64,000 bases of DNA from Algoriphagus algorifonticola (GCF_007655305.1 NZ_VLOG01000042.1:48592-112591), one strand, 5' to 3'. Positions 1-9,913 are shown, numbered from the stretch's first letter. Program-made: numbers and translations. The notes: a model not told the origin generated them from the letters alone.

Positions 1-1219
1 AGCATCAGTTTCCTTCCTTCCTAGTACTGCATTCAACTGGAACAGCAGCACTATCAATGATTTGAAGTTGAGATTAGGGTACGGTACTTCAGCTGGTTTC
101 CCTTCTCCATATAGAACGAGAAACATTTTGAATCAAAGCGCTAGAGCTTTTGAGAGAGATGGAGCAGTTACCCAGACTCACTCTGTATCCAACCTGTTGG
201 GTAACCCTAATTTGAAGCCAGAGTTACACGAAGAAACTGAATTCGGTATCGAGGCAGTGATGTTCAACAACAAATTGAAGTTTGACATTTCCTTGTATCA
301 GAAGAATACAAGAGATTTGATTACTCAGGCTCCTATTGATCCTGCTACCGGATTTACTTCAACAGCTATCAACATTGGTAAAATCAGAAATAGAGGTATT
401 GAATTCCAGGCAACTGTGACTCCAGTATCTACAGCTTCAGGTTTTGCATGGAATTCTACCATCAACTGGGGTCTTTACAGATCTAAGACCATCGAATTAG
501 GTGGAGGTTTGGAAGAGATCGTTGTCGCTGGTTTTACTACCCTAGGAAACTTCGCGATTCCTGGAGAGCCATTTAACATCATCAAGGGTATCGGATTTGA
601 AAGAGATGAGCAAACTGGTCAGCCAATTGTTCTTTCCAATGGTTTGTACAAGCCTTCTGCTGAATTAAAAGTATTAGGTGATCCAAACCCAGCTTGGACA
701 GGTTCTTGGATTAACTCCTTTACTTACAAAGGATTTACCTTGAATGCCATGATGGAATACAGACATAAGGGAGCTATTTTCTCTAACACGGTGACTGCAA
801 CTCTAGCAAGAGGTGTAACCAAAGATCCGGTTGTAGATAGAGAGTTGACCTTCATCATGCCAGGTGTAAAAGAAGATGGAACTCCAAACGATATTCAAAT
901 CACTGCTTCTGATTACTTCTTTGCAGGTTATCAGGGTGCAACAGATGAGCCAAACGTATTCGATGGTTCTATGATTCGATTGAGAGAACTTTCTTTGGGT
1001 TATCAAATCCCGTCGAATTTGATGTCAAAGACTCCATTTAAGAGAGCTTCTATCGCCTTGAGTGGTACAAACCTTTGGTTCCTTGCATTGAACTTCCCTC
1101 CAAACATGAACTATGACGTAGACGTGTTGGGAACAGGTGTTGGTAACGGATTAGGATTTGACTTTGTGACAGGTCCTAGCTCAAGAAGATTTGGTGGTAC
1201 TGTAACACTTACATTCTAA
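1..1219 (+). CDS. SusC/RagA-family TonB-linked outer-membrane protein, C-terminal part
   Basis: This is the C-terminal 405 codons or so of a SusC-type TonB-dependent transporter whose start lies before the window. The reading frame is open from base 2 with no start needed. Family features are the LRLGYGTSAG strand near the left edge, the NPNLKPE motif typical of SusC proteins, many alternating barrel strands with FNNKLKFDISLYQKNT and YKGFTLNAMMEYRHKG, and a C-terminal strand ending in phenylalanine (GGTVTLTF), the usual beta-barrel assembly signal. SusC proteins form the barrel under a SusD lid and import oligosaccharides or peptides across the outer membrane using TonB energy. The SusD-like gene follows after 18 bases, so the two should be co-transcribed. 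The substrate cannot be deduced from this fragment. Confidence 0.93.
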   Translation, partial: ASVSFLPSTAFNWNSSTINDLKLRLGYGTSAGFPSPYRTRNILNQSARAFERDGAVTQTHSVSNLLGNPNLKPELHEETEFGIEAVMFNNKLKFDISLYQKNTRDLITQAPIDPATGFTSTAINIGKIRNRGIEFQATVTPVSTASGFAWNSTINWGLYRSKTIELGGGLEEIVVAGFTTLGNFAIPGEPFNIIKGIGFERDEQTGQPIVLSNGLYKPSAELKVLGDPNPAWTGSWINSFTYKGFTLNAMMEYRHKGAIFSNTVTATLARGVTKDPVVDRELTFIMPGVKEDGTPNDIQITASDYFFAGYQGATDEPNVFDGSMIRLRELSLGYQIPSNLMSKTPFKRASIALSGTNLWFLALNFPPNMNYDVDVLGTGVGNGLGFDFVTGPSSRRFGGTVTLTF

Positions 1220-1237
1220 CCCCAAACAGAAATTAAG

Positions 1238-2890
1238 ATGAAAAAAAGAATATATAGTTTATTGCTGGCTGTCAGCACACTGTTTGCGGTTTCCTGTGAT
1301 CTAGATTTGTTGGAAAACCCAAATGCTGTAAACGCAGACACAGCTTCTCCTGACTTTCTGTTAAACAGAATTCAGTTAGATTATCAGTCCTTCTTCAACA
1401 CGGTTGGAGATGATGGAATGCGATTAACTCGTATTATCAACCAAGGTTCGGCGCAGTACGAAGGAGCTTATACTCCGGTTACTACGAATGGTTATTGGTC
1501 TAATGCATATGCCAATATTTTGCAAGATATCAAGTTCTTGGAGCCTTTAGCTGAAGAAGCAAACTTCCAAAGACACTTAGGAATTGCGAAGACTATCAAG
1601 GCAATGGTTTTATTCAACTTGGTTGATTCCTATGGTGATGTTCCTTTCTCTCAGGCTTTGGACCCTAACGAGTTCAATCCTGCAGTAGACCAGGGCGCCG
1701 CTGTTTATGATGCTGCTTTGGCGGCCCTGAATGAAGCAGCTGCTCACTTTGCAGCTAACCCTTCCTCTGGTACCCCAAATGATTATTACTACAACCGTAA
1801 TTACACCAAGTGGGTGAGAATGATCAACACCTTGAAGTTGAGATACCACTTAAACAGAAAATTGGTTGACAGAGCAGGGGCTACTTCCGCCATCAATGCT
1901 TTGATTGCGGAAGACAACATGCTAAAGACTGGTGATGATTTTGTGTTCCGTTTCGGAACCACAAGAGCGGATCCGGATTCTCGTCATCCTAGATTTGCCG
2001 GTCAGTATACACAGGGTGGAGGAGACTATCAGTCTACTTTCTACATGTGGCATTTGACTGAAGCTAAAGGCTTTGATGATCCTCGCGCAAGATTCTACTT
2101 CTATCGTCAGGTATTGGTAAACTCTACCAACCCAGATGAAATTGAGTGTATTACGCAGATTCCACCACCTCACTATTTAGTAGGTAATTTTATCTACTGT
2201 CTGCCTGGTCAGAGAGGTTATTGGGGTCGTGATCACCTGGATCCAGACGGTATTCCACCAGATGGCTTGAAGAGAACTGCATGGGGTGTTTATCCTGCAG
2301 GTGGTAGATTTGATAACAATTCTGCTTCTCCAGTAAACAACCCATCTTTGGGTGCTCAGGGTGCTGGAATTCATCCAATCATGTTGGCTGCTTATGTTGA
2401 CTTTATGTTAGCTGAGGCTGCGCAGACTTTGGGTACAACTGGTAGTGCTAAGGACTATTTGTTATCTGGTATCAAGAAGCACATGGATTATGTTGTTGCT
2501 TTTAGTAGAGGCACATCCGAAGGTGGAGCTATCAATGCTTTCTTAACCGCTCAGAGTATCAATTTGACTACCAATATTGACAATTATTTGAAATATGTTG
2601 GAGATGAATTTGATGCTGCTGCTTCCAGTGATGCTAAAATGGGTGTCATTGGTAGAGAGTATTGGTTGTCATTGTACGGTAATGGAATTGAATCATATAA
2701 CCTTTATAGAAGAACAGGTAAGCCTTCACCAATGCAACCTGGTTTGGAGCAGAATCCTGGAATTTTCCCAAGATCATTCTTCTATCCAAACAACTATATG
2801 GTTACAAATACCAAAGCGGTTCAAAAACCTGATCAGTCCGTACAAGTATTTTGGGATACAAATCCTGCAGGAAACGCTTGGGTTCAATAA
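1238..2890 (+). CDS. SusD/RagB-family nutrient-binding outer-membrane lipoprotein
   Basis: A 550-residue surface lipoprotein that should cap the preceding SusC barrel and bind its substrate. It has a type II signal peptide with lipobox AVSC (Cys20), followed by the SusD-type start of the mature protein with NPNAVN. The helical TPR-like core is recognisable (HLGIAKTIKAMVLFNLVDSYGDVPFSQAL around residues 113-141), as is the late YWLSLYGNGIESYNLYRRTG stretch found near the C-terminus of the SusD-like_2 type. Length fits that subfamily. Its position 18 bases after the SusC stop and 18 bases before a third lipoprotein indicates a three-gene operon. The substrate class is not readable from the sequence. 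Confidence 0.92.
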   Translation: MKKRIYSLLLAVSTLFAVSCDLDLLENPNAVNADTASPDFLLNRIQLDYQSFFNTVGDDGMRLTRIINQGSAQYEGAYTPVTTNGYWSNAYANILQDIKFLEPLAEEANFQRHLGIAKTIKAMVLFNLVDSYGDVPFSQALDPNEFNPAVDQGAAVYDAALAALNEAAAHFAANPSSGTPNDYYYNRNYTKWVRMINTLKLRYHLNRKLVDRAGATSAINALIAEDNMLKTGDDFVFRFGTTRADPDSRHPRFAGQYTQGGGDYQSTFYMWHLTEAKGFDDPRARFYFYRQVLVNSTNPDEIECITQIPPPHYLVGNFIYCLPGQRGYWGRDHLDPDGIPPDGLKRTAWGVYPAGGRFDNNSASPVNNPSLGAQGAGIHPIMLAAYVDFMLAEAAQTLGTTGSAKDYLLSGIKKHMDYVVAFSRGTSEGGAINAFLTAQSINLTTNIDNYLKYVGDEFDAAASSDAKMGVIGREYWLSLYGNGIESYNLYRRTGKPSPMQPGLEQNPGIFPRSFFYPNNYMVTNTKAVQKPDQSVQVFWDTNPAGNAWVQ

Positions 2891-2908
2891 CCGATAAATT
2901 TGAAAAAT

Positions 2909-3856
2909 ATGAAAATGATAAAATATAGTTTCGGTCTACTGATGGGCGCTTTGATTTTCCTCAGCTCCTGTAGAGACTTTGTAGAGCCGAATATTCCATA
3001 TACCGACTTTGATACGGCGGCTTATTTGAGAACCATCTCAAGAACAAGCACAACGTTCAACTTCTTTGATTTAGCGAATTCTAAATTTGCTTTGACTTTG
3101 GAGGCCGTGGATGCAGAGGATGGAAACACTGTTGAAACAGTGGAAATTCGAGTTCGTCACAGACGATTGATCCCAGGTGTTGGTCTTGAGTATACTCCAG
3201 CCAACGATGTTCTAGTAAGAACTCTTCAAAAATCTGATTTTGCACCAAATTCAGAGTCTAGATTCTTAAGAGTTTCTTTTGAGATCCCTGCTTCTGAAGC
3301 CATCTCTGCGGTAGGTTTAACTCCTGCTCAAATTGAAGGCGCGGATGTATTCGAATTCAGATTAGTATTGAATGATAAGTTTGGCAGAAGATTCTCCAGT
3401 GATAACGTTACTACTAACGTTGCTGGTGCTCCTTTCTACGCTTCTCCATTCCAATACAATGTGAGCGTGATTTGTCCTTCTGACCTTGCAGGTACATACA
3501 ACTTTACTCAGTCCAACATGCAGTCTATTTATGGCTCTTGCCCAGGTACTATCTCTGGAACAACTACGTTCACAGCGATAGCTTCTACTCCTGGCGCTTA
3601 TAGAATCACAGACGGAACCTTTGGTTTCTGGAACTGCTATGGTGACTCTTGGGGTAGTGGAAACGTACGAATCAATGATGCTTGTGGTAAGTTGACCATG
3701 AGCGGATCTGATAAGTACAGTGCTTCTTACTCCATGACTGTAGTAAGTGTTAATGCTCAGGACCTTGTAATTCAGTGGTTAAACTCTGATGGAGAAACTG
3801 GTCTAGTAACGATTAAGTCTAATTCTGGTAAGCCTTGGCCTGCTGGATTGAGATAA
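2909..3856 (+). CDS. hypothetical lipoprotein of the SusC/SusD locus
   Basis: A 315-residue lipoprotein with signal peptide and lipobox LSSC (Cys21). I chose ATG 2909; the frame also opens at a TTG nine bases earlier, which is less likely. The mature part starts RDFVEPNIPY and looks all-beta, with no catalytic motif that I recognise. The C-terminal half has six or so spaced cysteines and aromatic stretches (FGFWNCYGDSWG), which may form a small disulfide-bonded domain. Genes at this position in SusC/SusD loci often encode surface glycan-binding proteins or other accessory lipoproteins, and that is the best guess here. It is the last gene of the operon, followed by a strong terminator. Confidence 0.8.
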   Translation: MKMIKYSFGLLMGALIFLSSCRDFVEPNIPYTDFDTAAYLRTISRTSTTFNFFDLANSKFALTLEAVDAEDGNTVETVEIRVRHRRLIPGVGLEYTPANDVLVRTLQKSDFAPNSESRFLRVSFEIPASEAISAVGLTPAQIEGADVFEFRLVLNDKFGRRFSSDNVTTNVAGAPFYASPFQYNVSVICPSDLAGTYNFTQSNMQSIYGSCPGTISGTTTFTAIASTPGAYRITDGTFGFWNCYGDSWGSGNVRINDACGKLTMSGSDKYSASYSMTVVSVNAQDLVIQWLNSDGETGLVTIKSNSGKPWPAGLR

Positions 3857-3875
3857 TAAAATTCTTTTGAATTTA

Positions 3876-3905
3876 AAGAGCGGCAAATTTTGTCGCTCTT
3901 TTTTT
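3876..3905 (+). terminator. rho-independent terminator after the SusC/SusD operon
   Basis: The arms AAGAGCGGCA and TGTCGCTCTT (3876-3885 and 3891-3900) form a ten-pair stem with one G-T pair and a five-base AATTT loop, followed by a run of T. It lies 20 bases after the lipoprotein stop and before sucA. Confidence 0.85.
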
Positions 3906-3964
3906 ATCTAATATGTATATTTGGAAAAGCAAATAAGCGGTTTTTTAATCTGAACATTTGGGAG

Positions 3965-3972
3965 TAGTTTTG
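3965..3972 (+). promoter_or_regulatory. possible -7 box (TANNTTTG) for sucA
   Basis: TAGTTTTG matches the Bacteroidota -7 consensus TANNTTTG and lies 21 bases before the chosen sucA ATG, just after the upstream terminator. No clear -33 TTG is seen at the expected spacing, so this is a weak call based on one box and position. Confidence 0.35.
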
Positions 3973-3993
3973 TGTTGTTCTCAAAAAATAACC

Positions 3994-6780
3994 ATGGACA
4001 AATTCTCATACATCGCCAACGCTCATGTTTCCTATATAGATGAGCTCTATAATTCCTACAAACAAGACCCAGAATCCATTGATCCTAGCTGGAAAGAATT
4101 TTTTGATGGATTTGATTTTGCCCTTACCAATTACGGAGAAGGCGAAAATGGCCAGGCTGCAGGTTCTACTGCATCTGCTCCGAAAAATGGTTCTTTGGCC
4201 ACTCCAGGTACCATTATGGATATGGAGCAGCTTCCAAAAGAAATTAAGGTAAGAGCTTTAATCCATGCTCACAGATCAAGAGCTCACTTAAGATCTAAAA
4301 CAAACCCTGTTCGTGAAAGGAGAGATAGAAAGGCGCTGATTGATCCGGATGATTTTGGTTTGGGTCAAGATGATATGAATACCGAATTTCAAGCGGGAAA
4401 TGAAATTGGAATCGGAAAAGCAAAACTCTCTGCGATAATAGATGCACTCAAAACCATATATGAGGGCCCAATGGGTTTCGAATATCTCTACATCAGAGAC
4501 CCTGAAATGCTGGATTGGTTTAAAACCAAAGTTGAAAAAGAAGCTTTAGCCTTTAATCCATCCACTGACGAAAAAAAGAGAATTCTATTTAAACTCAACC
4601 AAGCGGTTGTTTTTGAGAACTTTTTGCACACCAAATATCTTGGACAAAAGCGTTTTTCTTTGGAAGGTGGCGAAAGCACTATTCCGTTCTTGGATGCTGT
4701 GATTAATACAGCTGCTCTTGGAGGTGTGGAAGAGGTAATGATAGGAATGGCTCACAGAGGGAGGCTTAACGTCCTTGCTAATGTGATGGGTAAGACTTAT
4801 GAGCAAATTTTCTCCGAATTTGAGGGAACAGCCAAGCCAGATCTTACCATGGGGGATGGTGATGTAAAATATCATATGGGTTACTCCTCTGATATAGTCA
4901 CTCCTGAAGATAAAAAAGTACACTTGAAACTAGCGCCAAACCCTTCGCATTTGGAAGCTGTGAACCCAGTTGTTGAAGGATTTATTAGAGCAAAAATTGA
5001 CTCAGAACATAAAGGCGACAAAACAAAAGCACTCCCTATCCTGATCCACGGGGATGCCGCGGTAGCAGGTCAAGGTATAGTGTATGAGGTAACTCAGATG
5101 GCTGGTCTGAAAGGCTACAATACGGGTGGAACTATTCACTTTGTCATCAACAACCAAGTAGGTTTCACTACTGATTTTGATGATGCAAGGTCATCCATCT
5201 ACTGTACAGACGTTGCTAAAATCATCGATGCTCCGGTAATTCACGTTAATGGTGATAATGCGGAAGCAGTAGTCTTCGCTGCGAAGTTAGCGGCAGAATT
5301 CAGACAAAAATTTGGTAGAGATATTTTTGTGGATATGGTATGCTACAGACGTCATGGTCATAATGAGTCTGATGAGCCCAAGTTTACTCAGCCTGAGCTT
5401 TATAATATTATTTCCAAGCATCCCAACCCTAGAGAGATTTATGTAAAGCGATTGACCGAAAGAGGAGATATCGATGCCGAAATTGCATCTCAAATGGATG
5501 AAGAGTTTAGACAACTTCTACAAGATCGTCTAAACATGGTAAAGGAAAAGCCACTTCCTTATCAAGCTACTAAGTTTGAAAGAGAATGGGGTAGCTTGAG
5601 AAGATCCAAGCCTGAAGACTTTGATCAGTCTCCAGAAACAGGAGTTGATGCCAAAGTAATTGATCAAGTTGCCGAAGCATTGACGACTATTCCAAAAGGT
5701 TTCAAGCCAATCAAGCAGATTGAGGCTCAAATGAAGCAGAGAAAAGACATGTTCTTCAAGTCCAAGTCATTGAACTGGGCTTCTGCTGAATTATTGGCTT
5801 ATGGATCTTTATTACTTGAGGGAAAAACTGTAAGACTTACAGGTCAGGATGTGCAAAGAGGTACATTCTCCCACAGACATGCAGTATTACACGATGCCAA
5901 TTCCAATCAACCTTTCAATTCCTTAAAAGAAATGAAAGATAGAAAGGGACAATTCCATATTTACAACTCTCTCCTTTCTGAATATGCTGTTTTGGGATTT
6001 GAGTACGGATATGGAATGGCTAATCCGCATTCATTGACCATTTGGGAAGCGCAGTTTGGTGATTTTGCAAACGGAGCCCAAACCATGATTGACCAGTTTA
6101 TTTCCTCCGGTGAATCCAAGTGGCAAAAGCAAAATGGACTGGTAATGCTTCTTCCTCATGGATATGAAGGACAAGGCCCAGAGCACTCCAATGCTAGACC
6201 GGAAAGATTTTTGCAGCTTTCTGCTGAATATAATATGGTGGTAGCTAACATCACCGAGCCATCCAACTTCTTCCATTTATTAAGAAGGCAATTGGCTTGG
6301 GAATTTAGGAAGCCTTGCGTTGTGATGTCTCCAAAATCCTTGCTACGCCACCCTAAGGTGATGTCACCTATTGATGAATTTACTTCGGGTAAGTTTAGAG
6401 AGTTGATTCCTGACACTACTGTAAATACCAAGGATGTTAAGCGTGTGGTCTTGTGTACTGGTAAAGTGTATTACGACCTAGAAGAAGCTAGAGAGAAAGA
6501 AAAAGTGAAGAATGTGGCGCTTGTTCGTATTGAACAGCTACATCCACTTCCTAAAAAGCAGATTTTTGAAACATTGAAACAATACAAAGATGCGGAGGTA
6601 GTTTGGGTTCAGGAAGAACCAGAAAATATGGGCTATTGGAATTATATGTTGAGACTGCTGCATAAAGAACTTCCAATGGATGTGATTGCCAGAAAAATGA
6701 GTGCATCTCCAGCTACCGGATATAACAAAGTCCATGTAGAAGAGCAAAAAGCAATTGTTTCCAAAGCATTAAAACTGTAA
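3994..6780 (+). CDS. sucA: 2-oxoglutarate dehydrogenase E1 component
   Basis: A 928-residue thiamine-diphosphate enzyme that decarboxylates 2-oxoglutarate and transfers the succinyl group to the lipoyl arm of SucB in the TCA cycle. I start at ATG 3994 because the product then begins MDKFSYIANAHVSYIDELY, the standard N-terminal 2-oxoglutarate dehydrogenase segment (YIDELYNSYKQDPESID); the frame extends upstream but without family similarity. The ThDP-binding region shows IHGDAAVAGQGIVYEV followed by INNQVGFTTD, and the active-site histidine stretch MGMAHRGRLN-type motif is present (GMAHRGRLNVLANV). The C-terminal transketolase-like part includes GQDVQRGTFSHRHAVLHD and LPHGYEGQGPEHSNARPERF. Length fits the family. 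It heads the sucA-sucB-lpdA cluster. Confidence 0.97.
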   Translation: MDKFSYIANAHVSYIDELYNSYKQDPESIDPSWKEFFDGFDFALTNYGEGENGQAAGSTASAPKNGSLATPGTIMDMEQLPKEIKVRALIHAHRSRAHLRSKTNPVRERRDRKALIDPDDFGLGQDDMNTEFQAGNEIGIGKAKLSAIIDALKTIYEGPMGFEYLYIRDPEMLDWFKTKVEKEALAFNPSTDEKKRILFKLNQAVVFENFLHTKYLGQKRFSLEGGESTIPFLDAVINTAALGGVEEVMIGMAHRGRLNVLANVMGKTYEQIFSEFEGTAKPDLTMGDGDVKYHMGYSSDIVTPEDKKVHLKLAPNPSHLEAVNPVVEGFIRAKIDSEHKGDKTKALPILIHGDAAVAGQGIVYEVTQMAGLKGYNTGGTIHFVINNQVGFTTDFDDARSSIYCTDVAKIIDAPVIHVNGDNAEAVVFAAKLAAEFRQKFGRDIFVDMVCYRRHGHNESDEPKFTQPELYNIISKHPNPREIYVKRLTERGDIDAEIASQMDEEFRQLLQDRLNMVKEKPLPYQATKFEREWGSLRRSKPEDFDQSPETGVDAKVIDQVAEALTTIPKGFKPIKQIEAQMKQRKDMFFKSKSLNWASAELLAYGSLLLEGKTVRLTGQDVQRGTFSHRHAVLHDANSNQPFNSLKEMKDRKGQFHIYNSLLSEYAVLGFEYGYGMANPHSLTIWEAQFGDFANGAQTMIDQFISSGESKWQKQNGLVMLLPHGYEGQGPEHSNARPERFLQLSAEYNMVVANITEPSNFFHLLRRQLAWEFRKPCVVMSPKSLLRHPKVMSPIDEFTSGKFRELIPDTTVNTKDVKRVVLCTGKVYYDLEEAREKEKVKNVALVRIEQLHPLPKKQIFETLKQYKDAEVVWVQEEPENMGYWNYMLRLLHKELPMDVIARKMSASPATGYNKVHVEEQKAIVSKALKL

Positions 6781-6803
6781 TTAACCGCAAATCCAGAATA
6801 TTC

Positions 6804-6835
6804 CTTTTACCTCTTTTGCCATTTTTTGGTAAAAG
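6804..6835 (+). other. inverted repeat between sucA and sucB
   Basis: CTTTTACC (6804-6811) and GGTAAAAG (6828-6835) are perfect 8-bp complementary arms with a 16-base loop in the 70-base gap between sucA and sucB. No T run follows, so it is not a classical terminator. It could be an mRNA stabiliser or processing site that sets the E1:E2 ratio. Confidence 0.4.
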
Positions 6836-6850
6836 TCAACAGAAAAACAC

Positions 6851-8401
6851 ATGAGCAAAGAAATCAAAGTTCCGGCTGTCGGTGAATCAATCACCGAAGT
6901 AACCATAGGCCAGTGGTTTAAAAAAGATGGGGATTCAGTTCAGATGGATGAAGTTCTATGTGAGCTTGAATCTGATAAAGCAACTTTTGAATTGCCGGCA
7001 GAGGCTGCAGGTACCTTACGAATCAAAGCAGAGGAAGGTGATACATTGGAAATTGGCGCTGTGATCTGTGTAATAGAAGAATCAGATTCAGGAGTCAAAA
7101 GTGAAGAGTCAAAAGACTCCAAAAAGTCTGAGGAAAAGTCTAAATCATCTTCTTCCTCCTCTTCTAAAACAGGGGAAGTAAAGGAAATGGTTGTGCCAAC
7201 TGTTGGTGAATCTATCACTGAGGTTACGCTGGCAAATTGGATCAAAGCCGATGGCGATTATGTCAAATTGGACGATATCATTGCTGAAGTGGATTCAGAT
7301 AAGGCAACCTTCGAATTGCCTGCTGAAGCTTCTGGAATACTTCGACATGTGGCAAAAGAAGGTGATACGCTGGAAATCGGTGGTTTAATCTGCAAGATTG
7401 AAGTGACTGAAGGAGAACCAGAAGCTTCCTCATCTTCTGAAAAGTCCAGCTCCGAAAGCGCTTCAAACTCATCTTCTTCTGATAAGGATAGCTATGCTAC
7501 AGGTCATGCTTCTCCGGCAGCATCTAAGATTCTTTCTGAAAAAGGAATTAAGCCAGAGGAGGTAAAAGGAACTGGAAAAGACGGAAGAATTACAAAAGAG
7601 GACGCTCAAAATGCACAGAAATCTGCGCCTGCTCCAAAGACAGAATCGAAGTCGGAAAGCAAGGCAGAAGCTCCAGCTCAAAAACCAACTCAGGGAGGTT
7701 CCAGAGAAGAGAGAAGAGAAAAAATGTCCTCATTGAGACGCACTGTTTCCAGAAGATTGGTGTCTGTGAAAAATGAAACAGCCATGTTGACAACCTTCAA
7801 TGAAGTCAATATGAAGCCAATCATGGATTTGAGATCCAAGTTTAAGGAGCAATTCAAAGAAAAGCATGGTGTAGGACTTGGTTTTATGTCATTCTTCACC
7901 AAAGCTGTCTGTGTGGCTCTTCAAGAATGGCCAGCTGTCAATGCCAAGATCGACGGAAATGAGATCGTATATAATGATTACTGTGATATTTCAATTGCGG
8001 TTTCCGCTCCAAAAGGTCTGGTCGTGCCAGTAATCAGAAATGCAGAAGGACTTAGCTTCGATCAGATTGAAAAGGAAGTGGTAAGATTGGCAACCAAAGC
8101 AAGAGATAATAAGCTTTCCATCGAAGAGATGACTGGAGGAACCTTCACCATCACTAATGGAGGTGTGTTTGGCTCAATGATGTCCACTCCGATTATCAAC
8201 GCTCCTCAATCTGCTATTCTCGGTATGCACAATATTGTGGAGAGACCGATGGCTGTAAATGGAGAAGTGAAAATCCTTCCTATGATGTATGTGGCGCTTT
8301 CCTATGATCATAGGATCATTGACGGAAGAGAATCTGTAAGTTTCTTGGTTCGTGTGAAGCAGCTCTTGGAAGATCCGACTAGATTGTTGTTTGGAGTATA
8401 A
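6851..8401 (+). CDS. sucB: dihydrolipoyl succinyltransferase (E2) with two lipoyl domains
   Basis: A 516-residue E2 core enzyme of the 2-oxoglutarate dehydrogenase complex. Two biotinyl/lipoyl domains are in tandem: the first carries the lipoylated lysine K43 in [15 protein letters not shown] and the second K151 in [15 protein letters not shown]. Ser/Glu/Lys-rich linkers follow each lipoyl domain. The peripheral-subunit-binding domain is at about residues 216-255 ([20 protein letters not shown], then GRITKEDAQ). The catalytic acyltransferase domain is C-terminal, with the active-site SYDHRIIDG. Proteobacterial SucB usually has one lipoyl domain, so two is notable here. It lies 70 bases after sucA with the same orientation. 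Confidence 0.96.
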   Translation: MSKEIKVPAVGESITEVTIGQWFKKDGDSVQMDEVLCELESDKATFELPAEAAGTLRIKAEEGDTLEIGAVICVIEESDSGVKSEESKDSKKSEEKSKSSSSSSSKTGEVKEMVVPTVGESITEVTLANWIKADGDYVKLDDIIAEVDSDKATFELPAEASGILRHVAKEGDTLEIGGLICKIEVTEGEPEASSSSEKSSSESASNSSSSDKDSYATGHASPAASKILSEKGIKPEEVKGTGKDGRITKEDAQNAQKSAPAPKTESKSESKAEAPAQKPTQGGSREERREKMSSLRRTVSRRLVSVKNETAMLTTFNEVNMKPIMDLRSKFKEQFKEKHGVGLGFMSFFTKAVCVALQEWPAVNAKIDGNEIVYNDYCDISIAVSAPKGLVVPVIRNAEGLSFDQIEKEVVRLATKARDNKLSIEEMTGGTFTITNGGVFGSMMSTPIINAPQSAILGMHNIVERPMAVNGEVKILPMMYVALSYDHRIIDGRESVSFLVRVKQLLEDPTRLLFGV

Positions 8402-8404
8402 AAT

Positions 8405-8434
8405 AAATACGAATTACGATTTACGAAATACGAC
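8405..8434. repeat. short intergenic repeat of TACGA words
   Basis: Just after the sucB stop the sequence consists of repeated ACGA-type words (TACGAATTACGATTTACG then AAATACGAC). Such word-repeats recur between genes in many Bacteroidota genomes according to my memory of such sequences. No function can be assigned. Confidence 0.4.
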
Positions 8435-8461
8435 GGGCTGAGTCATTTCAGCCCTTTTTTC
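8435..8461 (+). terminator. terminator after sucB
   Basis: GGGCTGA (8435-8441) and TCAGCCC (8448-8454) pair perfectly around a six-base loop and are followed by seven T. It lies 34 bases after the sucB stop, so lpdA is probably partly or wholly separately transcribed. Confidence 0.85.
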
Positions 8462-8515
8462 CAATCATTTTGCAAGTCTCGAATCTCGTTTCTTGCATCT
8501 AAAATCTAAAATAAA

Positions 8516-9913
8516 ATGTACGAAATTATAGTAATTGGCTCCGGCCCGGGAGGATATGTGGCAGCGATCAGAGCTGCTCAATTGGGCATGAAAACAGCCA
8601 TTATTGAAAAATATTCAACATTGGGTGGAACATGCCTTAATGTAGGCTGTATTCCTTCTAAAGCTTTACTTGACTCCTCAGAGCATTATCATAATGCTGC
8701 CCATACTTTCAAAACTCATGGTATTAATTTGAGTAATCTGAAAGTGGATTTGAAACAGATGATTTCCAGAAAGGATGATGTGGTCAAGCAAAACGTGGAT
8801 GGCATTCAATTTTTGATGAAGAAGAATAAAATTGATGTACACCACGGAATGGGTTCTTTTGTAGATAAGAATACCATCAAAGTGACTAAAGAGGATGGTA
8901 AGTCTGAAGAGATTCAAGGCAAAAATATCATTATAGCTACGGGTTCTAAACCAGCTTCTTTGCCTTTTATTAAGCTGGATAAGGATAGAGTGATTACTTC
9001 TACCGAAGCTTTGAAAATGAAGGAAATTCCAAAGCACTTGATCGTGATTGGCGGTGGTGTGATTGGAATGGAATTAGGATCCGTTTATGGTAGAATGGGA
9101 GCAAAGGTCTCTGTAGTCGAGTATATGGATTCTTTGATTCCTTCTATGGATAAGACTATGGGCAAAGAGCTTCAAAAGTCTTTAAAGAAATTAAGCTTTG
9201 AGTTTTATTTGAAGCACAAGGTGACTTCTGTAGAAAATAAAGGAAAAGAAGTAATCGTAAAGGCTGAAAACGGAAAAGGAGAAACCATCGAGATCAAGGG
9301 CGATTATGTTTTAGTTTCTATTGGGAGAAAGCCATATACTGAAGGCCTGAATGCTGAAGCTGCTGGTGTCAAGTTGAATGACAGAGGGCAAGTGGAAGTG
9401 AATGAGTATTTGCAAACTTCCGCCTCACATATCTATGCTATTGGTGACGTAGTTAAAGGTGCTATGTTGGCTCATAAGGCTGAGGAAGAAGGTACCTTTG
9501 TTGCAGAAACAATTGCCGGTCAAAAACCTCACATTAATTATAACCTGATTCCGGGAGTAGTCTATACCTGGCCGGAGGTTGCTTCTGTTGGATATACGGA
9601 GGAGCAGTTGAAGGAAAAGGGTATAAAATATAAATCAGGGAAATTCCCATTTATGGCATCAGGTAGAGCAAGAGCCTCTATGGATACTGATGGCTTAGTA
9701 AAGGTTTTAGCAGATGCTGAGACAGACGAAATACTGGGAGTACATATGATTGGACCTAGAACTGCAGATATGATCGCTGAAGCAGTGGTTGCGATGGAGT
9801 ACAGAGCTTCTGCAGAAGATATCGCGAGAATGTCCCATGCTCACCCTACTTATACTGAAGCGTTTAAAGAGGCCTGTTTGGCGGCTACTGATAATAGAGC
9901 CTTACATATATAA
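8516..9913 (+). CDS. lpdA: dihydrolipoyl dehydrogenase (E3)
   Basis: A 465-residue FAD- and NAD-dependent flavoenzyme that reoxidises the dihydrolipoyl groups of E2 complexes. The N-terminal FAD-binding motif is VIGSGPGGYVAAIRAAQ, and the redox disulfide is C40/C45 in GGTCLNVGCIPSK. The NAD-binding glycine motif is VIGGGVIGMELG. The FAD-contacting YAIGDVV and the C-terminal catalytic His-Glu region HAHPTYTEAFKEA are also present. Length and motif order are those of a standard E3. Its position after sucA and sucB suggests it serves the 2-oxoglutarate dehydrogenase, though E3 is often shared with pyruvate and branched-chain complexes. Confidence 0.96.
   Translation: MYEIIVIGSGPGGYVAAIRAAQLGMKTAIIEKYSTLGGTCLNVGCIPSKALLDSSEHYHNAAHTFKTHGINLSNLKVDLKQMISRKDDVVKQNVDGIQFLMKKNKIDVHHGMGSFVDKNTIKVTKEDGKSEEIQGKNIIIATGSKPASLPFIKLDKDRVITSTEALKMKEIPKHLIVIGGGVIGMELGSVYGRMGAKVSVVEYMDSLIPSMDKTMGKELQKSLKKLSFEFYLKHKVTSVENKGKEVIVKAENGKGETIEIKGDYVLVSIGRKPYTEGLNAEAAGVKLNDRGQVEVNEYLQTSASHIYAIGDVVKGAMLAHKAEEEGTFVAETIAGQKPHINYNLIPGVVYTWPEVASVGYTEEQLKEKGIKYKSGKFPFMASGRARASMDTDGLVKVLADAETDEILGVHMIGPRTADMIAEAVVAMEYRASAEDIARMSHAHPTYTEAFKEACLAATDNRALHI

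Noticed and set aside
4585..4923. Minus-strand frame of 112 codons inside sucA
   Set aside because: It is entirely within the conserved sucA coding sequence and has no family resemblance.
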